Assembly: GCF_004634215.1 (NCBI RefSeq)
Contig: NZ_SMMH01000011.1
Location: 51,001 to 115,000, forward strand
Source of the DNA: Deinococcus fonticola
Lineage (GTDB): Bacteria; Deinococcota; Deinococci; Deinococcales; Deinococcaceae
Reading direction: 5' to 3'
Length of the DNA stretch: 64,000 nucleotides
The translations under genes were made by a program, and so were the position numbers. The notes under the pieces are model-generated. The model saw nothing but the letters and a program-made list of their open reading frames with translations. It was not told the DNA's origin and ran no database searches. The first letter of the stretch is position 1; every line of letters begins with the position of its first letter. Shown piece by piece: positions 61,651-64,000 of this stretch.

Positions 61651-63690
61651 ATGACCCGCGATGTCCTGCTGACCTGCCCCCTGGATTGCCCGGACGCCTG
61701 CCGCCTGAAAATCACCGTTGCGCCGGGTGAGGACGCCAGAACTGGTCAATACAGCGAGCGCATGGTCAAGGTCACGGGCGACCCGGATCACCCCACCACC
61801 AGGGGCTTTGCCTGCGCGAAAACGGTGCATTACCCGGCGCGGGCCAACCACCCGCAGCGTCCGCTGTATCCGCTGCGGCGCGTTGGGCAGAAAACGGACG
61901 CCGAACCCCGCTTCGAGCGCGTGACCTGGGAAGAGGCGCTGGACGACATCGCCGCCCGGCTCAAGACGCTGCTGGAGTCCCGGGGGCCGCAGAGCATCCT
62001 GCGTTACCACTACGCCGGCACCATGGGCCTGATGGAAGGCCACCACGCGCACACGCTGTGGCGGGCGCTGGGCACCCCCGAACTGGAGGAAACCATCTGC
62101 GCCTCGGCGGGCACTGCCGCCTGGAGCCTGGGCTACGGCACGCGCTACGCCCCTGCGCTGCATGACGTGCAGCACGCCAGGCTGATCGTGCTGTGGGGCA
62201 TCAACAGCCTCTCGACCAACAGCCACCTGACCCCGCACCTGACGGCGGCCCGCAGGAAGGGCGCGAAAATCGTGTGCGTCGACCCGTACCGCAACCGCAC
62301 CGCCGCTTACGCCGACCAGCACCTCAAAATCAGACCCGGCACGGACGCCGCGCTGGCGCTGGGCATTATGCGCGAACTGTTCCTCAACGGCTGGACGGAC
62401 AACAACTACATCGCCGAGGCCACCACGGGCATCGAGGAACTCCGCGAGGCCGCGCAGGACTGGACGCTGGAGCGCACCGCCGAAACCACCGGCCTCAGCG
62501 TCGAGGAAGTCCGCGAGTTCGCCCACGCCATCGGCACCACGCGGCCCACCTATATTCGCGTGGGGTACGGCATGACCCGCCATGAGCACGGCGGAAACAA
62601 CCTGCGGGCCGTGACCCTGCTTCCCGCCCTGACGGGCGACTGGCGGCACAAAGGCGGCGGGTGCGCCCTGAGCAGCAGCGGCACCTTCAAGCTGAACCGC
62701 ACGCACCTGGGCGGCGCTCACCTCGTCAGGCCCGGCTCCTCAAGCGTGAACATGGTCGAACTGGCCAATGCCCTGGAACCCGCAGCGGGCCTGGGCGCCC
62801 TGGTGGTGTACAACACCAACCCCGCCGTGGTCGCCCCCGAATCCGACCGGGTGCAGGCCGGGCTACAACGCGACGACCTGCTGGTGGTGGTGCTAGAGCA
62901 GGCCATGACCGAAACCGCGCGCCTGGCCGACTACGTCCTGCCCGCCACCACCTTTGCCGAGCACGCCGACCTCTACACCAGCTACGGGCACCACTACCTG
63001 GGCTATAACCCGGCCACGCTGCCTGCGCCGGGCGAGTGCCGCCCCAACACCTGGGTGTTTCAGGAACTCGGGCGGCGCCTGGGCGTCACCGAGCCGGCAC
63101 TGTACTGGACGGTGGATGACCTGCTGAAAGACCTGCTGAACACGGATCATCCGTTCCTGCAAGGCATCACGCCCGAACGCCTGAAAGCGGAAGGCAGCGT
63201 TCCCCTGAACCTGCCCGGCGATTTCCTCCCCTACGCCGACGGAGCCGAAACCGGCAGCGGCAAGGTGCAGCTCTCCCCTGCCCCGCACCACCGCGAACCT
63301 CACGCCGAGTTGAATGACCACTTCCCGGTGCGGCTGCTGACTCCGCCCGCGCATCACTTTCTGAACAGCACTTATGGTGTGCTGGAGAATCTGAACCGGG
63401 CTGAAGGAACCGAACCCCATGTCCTCGTTCACCCGCAGGACGCCCGGCAGTATCAACTTCACGAAGGCGGGTATGCTTCCCTGCAAAGCGAGTACGGCAG
63501 CGTCCAGCGCCGCGTGAGGGTCACCGACACCACCAGCCCCGGCACCGCCGTGCTGGAAGGGACGTGGTGGGGGCTCAGCGCCCCCGACGGCAAAAGCATC
63601 AATGCCCTGACCGCCCAGACCCTCACGGATCTGGGGGGCGGCAGCACCTTTCACAACACCCGAATTAAATTGACCCCCGCCCAGCCGTAA
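61651..63690 (+). CDS. Molybdopterin oxidoreductase (DMSO reductase/formate dehydrogenase family)
   Basis: 679 residues. The N-terminus binds a [4Fe-4S] cluster: CPLDCPDAC (C-x3-C-x3-C) plus GFACAK about 38 residues later. Molybdopterin blocks: LRYHYAGTMGLMEG, the active-site stretch EETICASAGTAAWSLGYGTRYA, LWGINSLSTNSHLTPHL and YIRVGYGMTRHEHGGNNLRAVTLLPALTGDW. The C-terminal domain (about 565-679) is the usual molydopterin-binding barrel. This subgroup (CxSAG active-site loop, short, no signal peptide) is widespread and has no known substrate; electron partners are not next to it. Expressed alone. Confidence 0.9.
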   Translation: MTRDVLLTCPLDCPDACRLKITVAPGEDARTGQYSERMVKVTGDPDHPTTRGFACAKTVHYPARANHPQRPLYPLRRVGQKTDAEPRFERVTWEEALDDIAARLKTLLESRGPQSILRYHYAGTMGLMEGHHAHTLWRALGTPELEETICASAGTAAWSLGYGTRYAPALHDVQHARLIVLWGINSLSTNSHLTPHLTAARRKGAKIVCVDPYRNRTAAYADQHLKIRPGTDAALALGIMRELFLNGWTDNNYIAEATTGIEELREAAQDWTLERTAETTGLSVEEVREFAHAIGTTRPTYIRVGYGMTRHEHGGNNLRAVTLLPALTGDWRHKGGGCALSSSGTFKLNRTHLGGAHLVRPGSSSVNMVELANALEPAAGLGALVVYNTNPAVVAPESDRVQAGLQRDDLLVVVLEQAMTETARLADYVLPATTFAEHADLYTSYGHHYLGYNPATLPAPGECRPNTWVFQELGRRLGVTEPALYWTVDDLLKDLLNTDHPFLQGITPERLKAEGSVPLNLPGDFLPYADGAETGSGKVQLSPAPHHREPHAELNDHFPVRLLTPPAHHFLNSTYGVLENLNRAEGTEPHVLVHPQDARQYQLHEGGYASLQSEYGSVQRRVRVTDTTSPGTAVLEGTWWGLSAPDGKSINALTAQTLTDLGGGSTFHNTRIKLTPAQP

Positions 63691-63693
63691 GGC

Positions 63694-64000
63694 TTACCTG
63701 GCGCGGTCTGGCAGCAGCAGTGTCCGGGCCGCCACACTGGATGTCCAGATGCTGCGTAAACCGGTCTGAATGGCCGAGTTCGCCACGGCACTGTAGAGGC
63801 CTGGGGCCAGATCGGGCGAGGGGTACAGCGACTGTTTGCCGGAAGGTGTCGCCCGCACCGCCATAGGAAAAGCCAGGGCCAGACTGGCGATCATCACTGT
63901 CCCCAGAAGCAGGCCTCCCACGCCGCCCGCCAGCATGTGCGAGGGGCGCTCCAACGGATCAGGAATCAGGCGGCTGATGGCCAGACCACTGACAGCCCCC
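63694..64000 (-). CDS. CvpA-like membrane protein, C-terminal part (cut by window edge)
   Basis: The minus-strand frame is open to the window end; the apparent TTG at 63954 is internal. The visible part reads GAVSGLAISRLIPDPLERPSHMLAGGVGGLLLGTVMIASLALAFPMAVRA, one transmembrane helix with Gly-rich packing, then a soluble tail (PSPDLAPGLYSAVANSAIQTGLRSIWTSSVAARTLLLPDRAR). The GGxxG-rich helix with an L-L-G-x-V start and the preceding 'SRLI..PLERPSH' stretch fit CvpA family proteins (colicin V production / uncharacterised membrane proteins), but the N-terminal half needed for a firm call is outside. Convergent with the oxidoreductase. Confidence 0.5.
   Translation of the reverse strand, partial: GAVSGLAISRLIPDPLERPSHMLAGGVGGLLLGTVMIASLALAFPMAVRATPSGKQSLYPSPDLAPGLYSAVANSAIQTGLRSIWTSSVAARTLLLPDRAR

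Overview
The window reads as chromosomal DNA of a Deinococcus. It has high GC throughout, a nine-gene V/A-type ATP synthase operon in the Thermus/Deinococcus order, a cinA-ligT-recA operon, a DdrC homologue with a radiation/desiccation response motif (RDRM) at its promoter, an EF-P with the Thermus-like Arg tip, and an S-layer-type SLH outer-membrane protein. Many genes have a -10 hexamer (TANNNT type) only 5-8 bases before the start codon and no Shine-Dalgarno, which is the leaderless mRNA architecture known from Deinococcus. No transposase, integrase, CRISPR array, rRNA or tRNA was seen. This is core genome with scattered small repeats, not an island.

Layout. 1-7.9 kb: a cut-off metallophosphoesterase, a DUF4388-type gene broken by two in-frame stops, lepA, a small exported protein, an M28 aminopeptidase, a fructosamine-kinase-like protein, a VOC dioxygenase-like protein and a cupin. 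8-16.7 kb (minus): ATP synthase operon G-I-K-E-C-F-A-B-D. 17-21.2 kb: an AAC(3) homologue, then a minus-strand arginine cluster argF-nudix-GNAT-argC. 21.2-27.4 kb: rdgB, sufE divergent from a sulfurtransferase, a small palindromic repeat element, a serine hydrolase and an ABC exporter. 27.6-30.9 kb: cinA-ligT-recA. 31-40 kb: a LysK-type hydrolase, an exported protein, an E3-binding/degenerate-E2 protein, a second phosphoesterase, the DNA polymerase III delta-prime subunit and two LptF/LptG permeases. 40-48.4 kb: a GNAT protein, ddrC, acs, an EamA transporter, a PBP4-type peptidase, and a 2,4-dienoyl-CoA reductase / dienoyl-CoA isomerase pair. 48.7-54.5 kb: SLH-collagen-barrel protein, accC-accB, efp, rplY and a frameshifted P-loop kinase. 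54.7-64 kb: an orphan protein, sucA, two EF-hand lipoproteins beside a polytopic membrane protein, a molybdopterin oxidoreductase and a truncated CvpA-like gene.

The DNA-damage theme has two parts: the recA operon, whose three genes overlap by four bases at each junction, and ddrC, which carries a 14/17 match to the RDRM right behind its -10 box. No RDRM is visible before cinA. Other functional groups are fatty-acid metabolism (accBC, acs, dienoyl-CoA genes, sucA), envelope genes (SLH protein, LptF/G, DacB, lipoproteins) and arginine/lysine metabolism.

The most unusual items are the protein fusing an SLH domain, coiled coil, 23 collagen triplets and a C-terminal beta-barrel; the E3-binding protein that lacks a lipoyl domain and has lost the E2 active-site motif; the LigT protein with a long basic N-terminus and a tail encoded by a palindromic repeat; and two freshly broken genes (an 8-base tandem duplication and a double nonsense).
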